In this document: positions 49,986 to 59,141 of the stretch, piece after piece
How positions within the stretch are numbered: the first letter of the stretch is position 1
Layout: each line of letters opens with the position of its first letter
Source of the DNA: Gammaproteobacteria bacterium
GTDB lineage: Bacteria; Pseudomonadota; Gammaproteobacteria; Natronospirales; REEB76
Length of the DNA: 64,000 nucleotides
Assembly: GCA_035279405.1 (NCBI GenBank)
Contig: DATEHU010000040.1
Location: forward strand, 62,001 to 126,000
Direction: 5' to 3'
Program-made: the position numbers and the translations under genes
Notes under the pieces: generated by a model
What the model saw: the letters and a program-made list of their open reading frames with translations, nothing else
Told to the model about the DNA's origin: nothing
The model's database searches: none

Positions 49986-51929
49986 ATGGCCGCAACAGTC
50001 ATGGACATCTCTCCGGACCTTTCGCACGGAAAATTCGCCTTCGGCGAGTTCCTGTTCAATCCACGCAGCGGCGAGTTGCGCGACGGCGGGAAGGTCGCAC
50101 TGTTGCGTCCGCAGGTGGCCAAGCTGTTGACGCTGCTGCTCGAACATGCGGGCGATATCGTATCGCGCGAGGAAATCCGCCAGTGCCTGTGGGGCAGCAA
50201 GACGGTGGTGGAGTTCGAGGAGGGCATCAGTGCCTGTATGCGCCAGCTGCGCGTCGCGCTCAACGACGGCGCCACCGGCACACGCTACATCCAGACCATC
50301 TCCCGGCGTGGTTACAAGTTCATTTTTCCGGTGAGCCTGGTCACCGGCGAGGCGGCGGCATTCCACAATCCGGGAGCGATTGTGGTGTTGCCGACGACGC
50401 CGGCCAGCGTAGGTGTACCGCGCCGCCGCTGGCGCTGGCCAGTCGCTGGGGCGGCGATCGTGCTGGTGCTGATTGTGGCCGCCGCGCTGTCCGTGGCGCA
50501 TTACCGTTACCGCGTGCAATTTTTCACTCAGACGGCCATACCCACGGTCCCGCATGCGGTGATCGCGGTGCTGCCGTTTACCAATTTGTCCGCCAATCCG
50601 GCCAACGATATTCTGGGCGCATCCGTCGCCAGCGAGCTGATTGACCTGCTCGGGCCGATAGCACCGAACCGTTTGGGCGTGATTGCGGACACCTCGAGCA
50701 TGCATTATGCGGGGGCCCACAAAACCATCAAGGCCATCGGTCAGGAACTGGGCGCGAGTTTTGTGCTGGAAGGCAGCATCACGCAGAACCCGGCGTTCAT
50801 CCAGGTGTCGGCGCGTCTGATCCGCGTTGCCGATCAAAGCTACGTGTGGGGCAGTGAATACCGCCTCGACCTCAAGTACACGAGCCGCAACTTTCAGCAG
50901 ACCGTGGTGCAGATTGCCACGCACGTAGCTTCGCTGCTTGCGCCCGACGCCAGCATCAAACCGCTGGAATTCACCCGCAACCGGCAGGCCGCGCTGGATT
51001 ATCAGCTCGGTCGCTATGTGCTGTTACAGGGCGATAACGCCAAGGCCGGGGACTATTGCCGCCACGCGATGACGCTGGATCCGAATTTCGCGGCGGCTTA
51101 CGTGTGTACCGCGCAGTCGTTGCTGGCGTTGAACACCTTGTCCGCGCAGCAGGTCAACGATGCCGGAGCCCTGGTGGCCAAGGCCCTGGAGTTGAACGCT
51201 GAATCGTCCGACGCGCATCTGCTTCAGGGCACACTGGATTTGTTCTACCGTTGGAACCCCGCGGCCGCAGCACCGCAAATCCGTGACGCGTTGCGCCACA
51301 ATCCCGGCAATGCCTGGGCGTGGCAGGCGCAAGCCGCGTACTACTCCGCGATGGGCGAGAATCAGGAGATGCGCCAGGCCATGGCCATCGCCCAAAGCCT
51401 GGATCCGGTGTCCATGCGCATCTCGCTGGATTCGGCGGTGCTGTTTTACATTGACGGCCAGTACGACGTGGCCGGGCAATATGCCCAGACTGCCATCGGA
51501 CTCAAACCCGACAACGAACTGGCGCGGCATCTGTTGGTGCTGACGCTGCTCGGCGAGGGCCATTACACGGAAGCCGGACAGCAGGCGGCGCTGGAAATGC
51601 AGTACGCCAGTGCCCTACCCGCGAACATCGCACGCGTGCGCGCCGGCCGCCAGCAGGCGTTGGTGGACTATTTCAACTGGTACGTCACGACGCTGGCCAC
51701 GCGGACTTCCGACAAGCTCACCGCCGTATTCCTCGCGGACGCTTATATGCACCTCGGAAGATCGCAGCAGGCGCTCACGACGCTCAGCGATGCGGTGCGC
51801 AACCGCGAGGTAAGCACCCTGATTCCGTTCATGAGCGTCTGGCCCGCTCTGCATCCGCTGTGCCGCGAAACGGCGTTCGTGCTGCTGACGCGGCAACTGG
51901 GCCAACCCGGCTGCATGAATGCGAGGTGA
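49986..51929 (+). CDS. CadC/ToxR-type membrane transcription regulator with TPR-like periplasmic part
   Basis: ATG 49986 (preceded by GGTAGGA) gives 647 residues; ATG 49947 is possible. Residues 10-110 form an OmpR-type winged helix (KVALLRPQVAKLLTLLLEHA, GDIVSREEIRQCLWGSKTVV, YIQTISRRGYKFIFPV). One transmembrane segment (GAAIVLVLIVAAALSVA) follows. The periplasmic part starts with a TolB-like domain (VIAVLPFTNLSANPANDILG, LGASFVLEGSI) and continues with TPR-like helices. Such proteins read an envelope or metabolic signal and bind DNA directly. The target is unknown. Confidence 0.88.
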   Translation: MAATVMDISPDLSHGKFAFGEFLFNPRSGELRDGGKVALLRPQVAKLLTLLLEHAGDIVSREEIRQCLWGSKTVVEFEEGISACMRQLRVALNDGATGTRYIQTISRRGYKFIFPVSLVTGEAAAFHNPGAIVVLPTTPASVGVPRRRWRWPVAGAAIVLVLIVAAALSVAHYRYRVQFFTQTAIPTVPHAVIAVLPFTNLSANPANDILGASVASELIDLLGPIAPNRLGVIADTSSMHYAGAHKTIKAIGQELGASFVLEGSITQNPAFIQVSARLIRVADQSYVWGSEYRLDLKYTSRNFQQTVVQIATHVASLLAPDASIKPLEFTRNRQAALDYQLGRYVLLQGDNAKAGDYCRHAMTLDPNFAAAYVCTAQSLLALNTLSAQQVNDAGALVAKALELNAESSDAHLLQGTLDLFYRWNPAAAAPQIRDALRHNPGNAWAWQAQAAYYSAMGENQEMRQAMAIAQSLDPVSMRISLDSAVLFYIDGQYDVAGQYAQTAIGLKPDNELARHLLVLTLLGEGHYTEAGQQAALEMQYASALPANIARVRAGRQQALVDYFNWYVTTLATRTSDKLTAVFLADAYMHLGRSQQALTTLSDAVRNREVSTLIPFMSVWPALHPLCRETAFVLLTRQLGQPGCMNAR

Positions 51930-51988
51930 TTCGCACGACTGAAGGGGCCTCAGAAGCCTGCGCCTTTCGCCCTTGTGCTTTGCAACGA

Positions 51989-52831
51989 TCAGAGCAGCGT
52001 CTGGTTGCCAGTGGGCGCGGCAACTGCGGATGATTTCCCGACGGACAACCAGTCAACACCCCGGTACGAATCGGCGACCACCCAGGCGCTGAATGCCAGC
52101 GTCCAGCCCAGGAGCAGTTCCGACCAGTGGGACTGGTGGGTCGGCAAGCTGTAGGTCCTGGGGACCCAGATTAGCAGCTGAAATACGCTCATCATGCCCG
52201 CGGTCAAGGCCGCCGCGAGGCGTGGGTAAATCCTGAAAAGAATACCGAGACCGGCGGCCATGTAGCCCGCGCCGCTCAGAGCGACCCAACCGATGTGCCA
52301 CGGCAGCCACGCCGGAACCAGTGCAGCCGTGTACTTGAGGTACCCGAAGTGGGCCAGCCCAAACAGTATCAATGCAATGCCAAACAGAACACTGGCCATG
52401 CGCACGCCGCTTTGACCTGTCACGAATTTCAACCGCGCACTGTGTCGCTGTGCATTGATTGAGGCAAATATCACCCACGCACCCGAAAGCAGCGTCGCGG
52501 TTTCGGCAAAAGTTTCCCAAGAGACGATCGCTGCCGGTGCCGATACCAATATCGGCACTTTCAGCAACAGCAGCCACAGCAGCAGATAGATCACCAGGAC
52601 GCGGGATGCAAGTGCGGCCGTGCGCCCAAGCAACAGCCCCGCGCCGCTTGCCAGCATCACCGCCCCGCACGCGTAGATCCAGTCTCCCCGCCACGGAATC
52701 CATTGCGGTATGACCTGCAGCACCAGAGAGGAGGCTCCATACAGCAGGCAGAGCACACCCAGCGCAATGACGCCCGCCGCAAACAGCGGATAGCCCCACG
52801 CGGTGTTGCGCCACGCTTGCACGGTCAACAT
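51989..52831 (-). CDS. multi-pass membrane protein, DoxX-like
   Basis: From ATG 52831 (MLTVQAWRNTAWGYPLFAAG) the 280-residue product has about eight hydrophobic segments. The second half contains GIALILFGLAHFGYLKYTAA and WHIGWVALSGAGYMAAGLGI, a pattern seen in DoxX/DUF-type membrane proteins. The start could also be 52891. No operon partner is evident; it converges with the CadC-type regulator gene. Confidence 0.7.
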   Translation of the reverse strand: MLTVQAWRNTAWGYPLFAAGVIALGVLCLLYGASSLVLQVIPQWIPWRGDWIYACGAVMLASGAGLLLGRTAALASRVLVIYLLLWLLLLKVPILVSAPAAIVSWETFAETATLLSGAWVIFASINAQRHSARLKFVTGQSGVRMASVLFGIALILFGLAHFGYLKYTAALVPAWLPWHIGWVALSGAGYMAAGLGILFRIYPRLAAALTAGMMSVFQLLIWVPRTYSLPTHQSHWSELLLGWTLAFSAWVVADSYRGVDWLSVGKSSAVAAPTGNQTLL

Positions 52832-52930
52832 GCGAGCCGGTAATTGTATGCAACCCGCACGCGGAAATCCCCAGGGCCAAGCTTCACACACGCAGCCAGA
52901 CAGTATGCGTGAAGCCCGCAGCGCCCCTGC

Positions 52931-53686
52931 CTACCGGCCGGCGTCCGACGCTGGATCACGCTCCAGCGTATGACTCAGCTTTTCGGCCTGCTTGATCTGA
53001 TCCGGCGACAAGTTCGTGCCGACGGCTGACAGTGCACTGCTGGTGTCGAGGTTACCCTTCTGCGCAAGCAGCAGCCAGGCGTAGGCGCGTACATAGTCGG
53101 GCGCCACTTCATCGCCGTTGTTGTAGATCACCCCCAGGTTGTAGGCTGCGGCTGGCACTCCGTGACGCGCGGCCTTTTCGTACCAGAAAATCTCCTTGGT
53201 AGGATCCTTGTTGACGCCTTGGCCGGTGAAATAGGTCATGCCCAACTGGAATTCCGCGTATTTGTTGCCGCGTTTGGCTGCACGCATAAACCATTCGTGC
53301 GCCTTGGCGTAATCCTGCGCTACGCCTTCACCATTGAAGTACAGCGTGCCCATGTTGTATTGCGCATTCGCCACGCCGGCATTCGCCGCCTGCTGATACC
53401 AGTAGGCAGCCTCCTTATACTCCCCGCGGGTCTGCAGCATGATGCCGAGATTAGCCTGAGCTTCGGCATCGCCGATTTTTGCGAGTCCCATTGCATCGTT
53501 GATATCTGACTGACTGTACGGCCCGGAACCTGGCGGCCGGTCCAGATAGGGAGGCTGATGCATGTGAATCACCTGCACGCCGGGCGGCAGACGGTCGGCG
53601 TGTGCCGGGAGGGACACCGCCGCGATGCAGGCTGCTCCCAAGATCCAGGGGAGCGCCTGTGTAATGTTGCATAGTGAATGTGTCAT
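52931..53686 (-). CDS. exported Sel1-repeat protein
   Basis: ATG 53686 has an AAGGAG site and gives 251 residues. A signal peptide (ITQALPWILGAACIAAVSLP) is followed by a Pro-rich segment and about four Sel1-like repeats of ~36 residues (AYWYQQAANAGVANAQYNMG, HEWFMRAAKRGNKYAEFQLG, IFWYEKAARHGVPAAAYNLG). Sel1 proteins act as scaffolds or sensors. The message leader can form CTTCG-TCAAG-CGAAG whose right arm runs into the ribosome site. Confidence 0.85.
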   Translation of the reverse strand: MTHSLCNITQALPWILGAACIAAVSLPAHADRLPPGVQVIHMHQPPYLDRPPGSGPYSQSDINDAMGLAKIGDAEAQANLGIMLQTRGEYKEAAYWYQQAANAGVANAQYNMGTLYFNGEGVAQDYAKAHEWFMRAAKRGNKYAEFQLGMTYFTGQGVNKDPTKEIFWYEKAARHGVPAAAYNLGVIYNNGDEVAPDYVRAYAWLLLAQKGNLDTSSALSAVGTNLSPDQIKQAEKLSHTLERDPASDAGR

Positions 53687-54053
53687 AAATAACTCCTTCG
53701 CTTGACGAAGCTGTTCGTCCGGTCGCCGACTCTGTCGAGCCTTTGGGCAGGTATAGCGCATTCCCGCGCACCCAGCCCGGTACGACCGTGAAATAACTCC
53801 GATACATTTCTAATATATTTGAGACTGGCGGTGTCTTTGACGATCTGCCGTGCGGCACGCAAGCGGCAGACCCGTGGCCGAAGGAGGCCGCTCGCAACTG
53901 TGCATGGCGTCGGTGCCGAGCAGCTACGATAGGTTTTCCTGCAAGCCTTTGATTAATGCCCTTTGCGGGGACGTGGGGAATCCGGGCCGACCGTTGTCGC
54001 GAAGATCAGGCGCCTGACGTGTTGGGTATGGTGAGCAGCACGCTGCCCGCATA
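53687..54053. other. 367-base intergenic stretch without a gene
   Basis: No open frame with family similarity, no dispersed repeat of the families found elsewhere, and no clear terminator. The Sel1 leader and probably its promoter lie at the left side (an AT-rich patch near 53806-53820). The rest is unremarkable. Confidence 0.6.
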
Positions 54054-54617
54054 TCAATCATCCGAATTGATGTCGTGCTCGCAATCCCCGGCGTCATGCG
54101 CTTCGATCACCGCATAGGGCTCGAAAGCGGGCAGGCTGGCCTGGAGCGAGTCCTGAAGCTGCTTCAGGGTCTGCGCGTCCCGGCAAATGGGCAGGGCTTT
54201 TTTCTTGAACTCGTTGGCGCGGGTCTGGGCCTTGCGATCAATGTCGTCCTCGCTGGCGCCCGCGAACAGCGCGGTGATGGCTTCCGCGGCCACGCCGGCC
54301 GCAAAACTGCCCGCCGCTGCGCCGAGTTGCGCGCCCTTGATTTCGATGTCCCTGACCGTGGCCACGTATTGCACCAGCTGTTGCCGCTGTGCCGCATTCA
54401 CCGTAATGGTTTTGCCGGCGATGGTGAGCGTGCCGTCGGGCGTGATACGCGCCTGGGTGCCGTCATCGCCATGAATGACCGCGTCGCCGCCGTCCAGGGT
54501 GATCCCCTGATTGTCCACGGACCAGACGGTGGTATGCGCCGCATGCGCCGAGGCCAGGGGCGTCACGAGCAGCAGTGCAACCAGTGTGGCGAAGAAAAGA
54601 GTCACTTGCTTGTTCAT
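54054..54617 (-). CDS. DUF2884 (YggN-like) exported protein
   Basis: The 187-residue protein has a signal peptide (MNKQVTLFFATLVALLLVTP) and the DUF2884 pattern: ITLDGGDAVIHGDDGTQARI, ITVNAAQRQQLVQYVATVRD and the ACxxA-like LPICRDAQTLKQLQDSLQAS. Two Cys near the end may form a disulfide. The function is unknown. It is the last gene of the envelope group, 25 bases after the DUF5916 gene. Confidence 0.82.
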   Translation of the reverse strand: MNKQVTLFFATLVALLLVTPLASAHAAHTTVWSVDNQGITLDGGDAVIHGDDGTQARITPDGTLTIAGKTITVNAAQRQQLVQYVATVRDIEIKGAQLGAAAGSFAAGVAAEAITALFAGASEDDIDRKAQTRANEFKKKALPICRDAQTLKQLQDSLQASLPAFEPYAVIEAHDAGDCEHDINSDD

Positions 54618-54642
54618 GGATGTCTCCTTAGCGGATGAAAAA

Positions 54643-56841
54643 TCAGTAGAAGCCCCACACCAGTTTCACTACCACGGTATTGCCGGTGATGGTCTGCGTG
54701 CCTTGGAGCAGGTTGGGGTTCAAGGTCAGGCCGTGATTCCAGACTACGTACAGAATCCGGTCCGGCTGGATGTTCCACTGCAGGATCATGTTCTCCGAGG
54801 TGTTGTGGCTGATGTTGTTGTACTGCGTGAGCGTGGAGAGCGTCAGGTCCGGCGTGAACGAGTAACCGAGATTGAGTTCCGACACGCGCAGGACGCCGTT
54901 GCCCTGCGGGGTGTACAGCCACAATGCACCGTAGACCAAGCTGCTGGTGAAGTGGCCGCCAGGTGCCGCCCAGGAGATGTTCGGGAAAAAGTCCTTGTAA
55001 TGACCGCTGTAAATATTGCCGATTTCAGAACTGAAGCCATAAGTCAGCGCATCGGCCGCCGGCGAATTCATGTTGATATGCGTGGTGGTGAAATTGTAGG
55101 TACCGGCCGGTATGGTGACGCCGGGTAAGATTGGGTACGGCTGCGCGAGAACTTCGTGGTTTATGCCGACCTGGGTGTTCCAGTGCCATCCGCCCTGAGT
55201 GGTGAACTGCAAAGGGCTGAATGACCAGTCGTCGCTCTGCACGCGGTTGTCTAGACCGGTGACGTAATACCAGTTGGCATTAAAGAAGAAATGTCGCACC
55301 CAGGAAAACATGCTATTGGCTGATGGACGCGGCTGATACGTGACGTCTGCTGAAGTTTGCTTGGTGCCTGGTCGCTGAATGAAACCCAGCGCGGGATTGA
55401 GCGCATCGCCGTAGAAGTTGTAGCTGACGTCCGCGTACCACAAATCATTGGGATACTCCGCATCGAAGCCGTAACCGTTGGGCGTGCCGGCGGGCACATC
55501 GCTGCCCGAAGAGCGCGCGGCCCAGCCGGACAGGTTCAGGTTTTTGTCGCCGCCAAAGGTGGAGGTGCTCCAGGTGCTGTCGAAGGAGGTGAGTGTATTG
55601 GTGCTCTGGCCGCTGGGGTCGCCGTGCGTGATGAGCGTGCCCACGCGCCACTGATTATTGATGTTGTAGACAGCGCGGCCGGCAAACAGATTGGTGCCGT
55701 TGGAAAAATCCGTGCCCGCCATTTGTGTATCCAGCAGACCCAGTGTCCAGCCGTCGGTGTGACCCAGGAGCTTTACTCCCTCGTCCAGTGGTACCGGCTC
55801 ACCGTTGATGAGGCCGACGCTGCGCGAATAGAACGGAATGAAATTCTGCCCGAGGTTGTGGCTGAAGGTGAAGATGTTGGCGCCTTCCAGGAAGAACGCG
55901 CGGGTTTCGGGAATGGTTTGCGGATAGGGCGAGCCGTTGACCTGGAGACTATTGGCCTGGGCCTCGGAGAAATCCGTGTGGTAAGTAAGGCGGCCCGCGA
56001 GTTCCGGCGTGAAGTTATACTTGAGATCAAAACCGGTCCAGCTCGCGGTGTCGTGTTTGGTGTTGCTGTATTCGGTGACCGCGTAGGGGTCGAATTCCAG
56101 ACCCGAGCCCTGGCTCAGGCTCTGCACACCGGTGAGCTTGCCTTCCCATTGCAGGTTGGTGACCGAGGCGTTCAAGTTGATACCCGACCAAGCGAGCGTC
56201 AGCAAGTCGCGTGGCACGTAGCGGCTGATGTTCAGTCCCCAGACTGCATTTTTGTTGTTGAATTGCAGGCTCTGGGTATCAATGGAGATTTCTGCAGTCC
56301 AGCCTGTGGCCGTGCGCTTCACGGCCGCCTTCCAGTAACCGTTCCAGTTGAAGTCCACCATGGGTGTGTTGCTGTTGTTATTCATGTAACCGGGAGAAAT
56401 CAAGCCGTCGGCCATGGCGCCCCCGGCGTTCACCTGGAACACGTAGGCGAGCTTCTTCTGACCGAAGGTGTCGAGCACGATCATCACGTTGTCGTCGGAT
56501 GATTGATCGGCGTCGCGCTGCAGCGTGTGGATGGCGATCTTCCCGGGATCGGGATCGTCGCAGACGATGCCGAAATAAAGATGACTCTTGCCCCGCAAGA
56601 TGCGCACCGTGGTGATAAACGGCGTGGCCGCGCCGGGATGCGGGTTCTGCTGGGTGAGGGTGATGACCGGTGCGGTGCGCCAGGCCGGCTCGTTGAGCAC
56701 GCCGTCGAGCGTAATCTCGCCGGTCTTGACCCCGGCCGCGGTCACCGGCGCCTGAAACTCCGGCCCTTGGGCCTGGACTGTACCGGCCGCAAGCAGCAAG
56801 CCAAAAATTGTGGACAAAGCGGGTCTGTTGAAGCGAAGCAT
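54643..56841 (-). CDS. CBM9-like/DUF5916 exported barrel protein
   Basis: The 732-residue protein has a signal peptide (LSTIFGLLLAAGTVQAQ). It carries an N-terminal CBM9-like domain (EITLDGVLNEPAWRTAPVIT, LYFGIVCDDPDPGKI, MIVLDTFGQKKLAYVFQVNA) and a long DUF5916 region, probably a barrel or beta-rich platform (ETRAFFLEGANIFTF, IPFYSRSVGLINGEPVPLDE). Such proteins occur near exported hydrolases in Xanthomonadales and Bacteroidetes. The ligand is unknown. The C-terminal Phe-Tyr end suits an outer-membrane barrel. It is upstream of the DUF2884 gene. Confidence 0.88.
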   Translation of the reverse strand: MLRFNRPALSTIFGLLLAAGTVQAQGPEFQAPVTAAGVKTGEITLDGVLNEPAWRTAPVITLTQQNPHPGAATPFITTVRILRGKSHLYFGIVCDDPDPGKIAIHTLQRDADQSSDDNVMIVLDTFGQKKLAYVFQVNAGGAMADGLISPGYMNNNSNTPMVDFNWNGYWKAAVKRTATGWTAEISIDTQSLQFNNKNAVWGLNISRYVPRDLLTLAWSGINLNASVTNLQWEGKLTGVQSLSQGSGLEFDPYAVTEYSNTKHDTASWTGFDLKYNFTPELAGRLTYHTDFSEAQANSLQVNGSPYPQTIPETRAFFLEGANIFTFSHNLGQNFIPFYSRSVGLINGEPVPLDEGVKLLGHTDGWTLGLLDTQMAGTDFSNGTNLFAGRAVYNINNQWRVGTLITHGDPSGQSTNTLTSFDSTWSTSTFGGDKNLNLSGWAARSSGSDVPAGTPNGYGFDAEYPNDLWYADVSYNFYGDALNPALGFIQRPGTKQTSADVTYQPRPSANSMFSWVRHFFFNANWYYVTGLDNRVQSDDWSFSPLQFTTQGGWHWNTQVGINHEVLAQPYPILPGVTIPAGTYNFTTTHINMNSPAADALTYGFSSEIGNIYSGHYKDFFPNISWAAPGGHFTSSLVYGALWLYTPQGNGVLRVSELNLGYSFTPDLTLSTLTQYNNISHNTSENMILQWNIQPDRILYVVWNHGLTLNPNLLQGTQTITGNTVVVKLVWGFY

Positions 56842-56961
56842 CAGGCTTCCTCCGGGTTCGATTTATCAATCAGGGATGCGCGGCGACGCCGTAACGTCGC
56901 GTCACGCGCTTACGGTGGTGAGGTGCAGTGCAGCGGGTTCTGGGTCATGCTACGGTCCTCG

Positions 56962-57678
56962 TCAGTCACGCGGGCAATCCGGCAACGTCACGCCGGCAGG
57001 TGCCGCGCCGGTGAATTTCACCGGCGTAACTCCGGTGACAGAGTGAATTACCGCGCTGTCGCTCACATAGAGCTGGCCGGGACGTTCGAAAATGATGCTC
57101 CCGCCCACGATCGCGTGCGGTCCGATGACCACGACCGGCGGCAGGTTGTGATTGCTGCCTTGCGGTTGTTTGGCGGTGATATCGCCCAGCACCGCGCTGC
57201 CTTCGGCAAGCCAGATAGTGCCGTTGACGAACGACAGCTTGCCGGATACGGCGGTGCCACACAGTGCCATATCACCGTTCACGATGGCGGTGGATCCCTC
57301 AATGCGGGTGCCGGAGGCTGCGCCCAGGCTGCCGTTGACCACGGCGATGTCGGAACCGATAAGTACATTCTTGCCGAGCGTCACGGAGCTGTTTACGCCC
57401 TCTAGTTTTTGCGCGTGCGCGCCATCGGCGAGTGTGATCCCGCCATTGATGATGGTGAGATTCCCGGTTTGCGCGCCCGCGCCCAGGCGGATGGCACCGT
57501 TGATGGTGCGCAAGCCGCCGTCCACCACCGCGCCGGCGCCCACGGTAATGACGCCATTGACGGTGCTGGTGCCGCTGGACCAGTGCGCGTTGGCGGGAAC
57601 GTCTATGTCCTTGTTGACGTTGCAGCCGGCCAGTGCCACTGCGCACAGCAGCAGCGGATGGAAGTGGCGAATTTTCAT
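56962..57678 (-). CDS. solenoid-type lipoprotein
   Basis: The 238-residue product begins with a signal peptide and a lipobox (LAGC; Cys19). Repeats of about 18-20 residues follow, each with a VNG/ING turn (TSTVNGVITVGAGAVVDGG, LRTINGAIRLGAGAQTGN, LTIINGGITLADGAHAQK). The pattern predicts a left- or right-handed beta-solenoid exposed at the membrane. There is no enzyme motif. It lies 14 bases downstream of the DUF4097 gene. Confidence 0.82.
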   Translation of the reverse strand: MKIRHFHPLLLCAVALAGCNVNKDIDVPANAHWSSGTSTVNGVITVGAGAVVDGGLRTINGAIRLGAGAQTGNLTIINGGITLADGAHAQKLEGVNSSVTLGKNVLIGSDIAVVNGSLGAASGTRIEGSTAIVNGDMALCGTAVSGKLSFVNGTIWLAEGSAVLGDITAKQPQGSNHNLPPVVVIGPHAIVGGSIIFERPGQLYVSDSAVIHSVTGVTPVKFTGAAPAGVTLPDCPRD

Positions 57679-57692
57679 GTCCAGAGTCCTCT

Positions 57693-58967
57693 TCAGGGTT
57701 GGGTGACGCTGATGTCGCCGCTGCCGGTGGAAATCGTCCCCTTGCCTTCGGCCTTGCCAAAATCCGCGCTGAACGAACCGCGATGGGTAACCACATTGCT
57801 CATGTGCGGCAGGTTGATGTTCAATTCACCACTGTCGGAAGACGCGTCCAGGCGCAGCGACAGGCCGCCGGAGGTGCGCAGCGTGGCGTCGCCGGAGCCG
57901 GTGTCTATGTAAAGCTTGCGCATCGCGGACAGGTTGCCCGCGAGCGTGACATCACCCGAGCCGGTGTCCGCCCACACGCTCGGGCCGCTGATGAAATTCT
58001 CGGCGCGCACCTCACCCGAACCGGTGCTGGCATGCAGCGAGCCGCTGGCGTCCCTGACATGCACGTCGCCCGAACCAGTATCGAACTTCATATCGCCACT
58101 GACGCTGGTGAAATACACGTCGCCGGAGCCGGTGTCGGCGGACAACGTCGGCCCGCTGCCGTTGCCGAGGTGCACGTCGCCCGAGCCGGTATCCGCGTTC
58201 ACGCTGCCCTTGAAGCCGTCGGCGAACACGTCGCCGCTGCCGGTATCGGCGCTCAAATCGCCACTGAGGTTTTTGACGTGCACATCGCCCGAGCCGGTAT
58301 CCGCGTTGAACCTGCCGGTGATGTTGCTGCCGTAGGCATCGCCGCTCGCAGTCTTTACGCGTACGTCGTTTTGCAGCGTATCCAGGTCACTGCGGCCGAC
58401 GTAATTCGTCACGGCGAATGCCATGTGCGCCGGAACCTGGATGGAGAGATCCACATGCAATGGCGTGCCGCGCTGCCCGCCCGTGTACACACGCACGCCC
58501 GTGTCCTGATAACGCAGACCCGAACTCCCGCCGCCGTTGACACAAAACACGCCCAGGAAACACACGCTGCCGTTGTTGTCGCCGTCGCTCGAATCACTAC
58601 TGGTCTTCGACCCGGTATACGAATAACTGTCGTATTGGTCCACGGGATAAAACACGTGCACGACAAACTTGCCATCGGACTCCGAGGTCTCGAGTTTCAC
58701 CGTCCGAGCCAGGGTCTGGGCGGCGGCCTGGTCAGAACCGCCGGCCACCACCGTGGCGGTCAGCGTAAAGCTCGAACCCTGGGTAACCTGCACATGGCCG
58801 GCAAGGTTTTCCACCGTGACCCGGCTGGTATCGGCGGGCAGCGGGCCGGAGTAGTTGAGGGTGGTCTGGACCGTGGCGGCCGCGGCGACGCGCGTGCCCA
58901 GTAACACCGCCAGCGTCCCGGCGGACAGGGCCTGCGCCAGCAGGCGGAAATGCGTCGGAGATCTCAT
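57693..58967 (-). CDS. DUF4097-type exported protein with DTGSGDV solenoid repeats
   Basis: The 424-residue protein has a signal peptide and a short N-terminal domain (VENLAGHVQVTQGSSFTLTA). A long stretch of about nine repeats of roughly 18-22 residues follows, each carrying DTGSGDV or a variant (STGSGEV, ASGDA). It should form a continuous beta-solenoid. Gene start fits an AGAGGTGG site. It opens the operon with the solenoid lipoprotein and lies right behind the promoter at 58987-59027. Confidence 0.88.
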   Translation of the reverse strand: MRSPTHFRLLAQALSAGTLAVLLGTRVAAAATVQTTLNYSGPLPADTSRVTVENLAGHVQVTQGSSFTLTATVVAGGSDQAAAQTLARTVKLETSESDGKFVVHVFYPVDQYDSYSYTGSKTSSDSSDGDNNGSVCFLGVFCVNGGGSSGLRYQDTGVRVYTGGQRGTPLHVDLSIQVPAHMAFAVTNYVGRSDLDTLQNDVRVKTASGDAYGSNITGRFNADTGSGDVHVKNLSGDLSADTGSGDVFADGFKGSVNADTGSGDVHLGNGSGPTLSADTGSGDVYFTSVSGDMKFDTGSGDVHVRDASGSLHASTGSGEVRAENFISGPSVWADTGSGDVTLAGNLSAMRKLYIDTGSGDATLRTSGGLSLRLDASSDSGELNINLPHMSNVVTHRGSFSADFGKAEGKGTISTGSGDISVTQP

Positions 58968-58986
58968 GGGTCGCCACCTCTTAGTT

Positions 58987-59027
58987 GGTGATATAGCTCA
59001 CTATAACACCTGTTTGGAATTTGTCAA
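58987..59027 (-). promoter_or_regulatory. sigma-70 promoter covered by a GGTG-N16-CACC inverted repeat
   Basis: On the minus strand TTGACA (59027-59022), 16 bases, TATAGT (59005-59000). GGTGATATAG-CTCA-CTATAACACC at 58987-59010 is an inverted repeat with one mismatch that covers the -10 and the transcription start. Its ends have the form GGTG-N16-CACC, which I recall for YtrA-type GntR repressors in Xanthomonas. A repressor site controlling the DUF4097 operon is likely. No gntR gene is in the window. Confidence 0.75.
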
Positions 59028-59141
59028 GCCGGATTCGACCGGTCGGCAGCCTGGATACCAAGACGATTGGCTCCGCCGTTCCGGGGTTATCCTTGGCGTC
59101 CGGTTTATCTTCTCGACCTGCAATGCCTGCCGGAGGTTCCC

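Noticed and set aside
57900-58340. Regularly spaced DNA repeat on the minus strand, possible CRISPR or minisatellite
   Set aside because: The period comes from codons for DTGSGDV in a clear exported protein; there are no spacers of uniform length.
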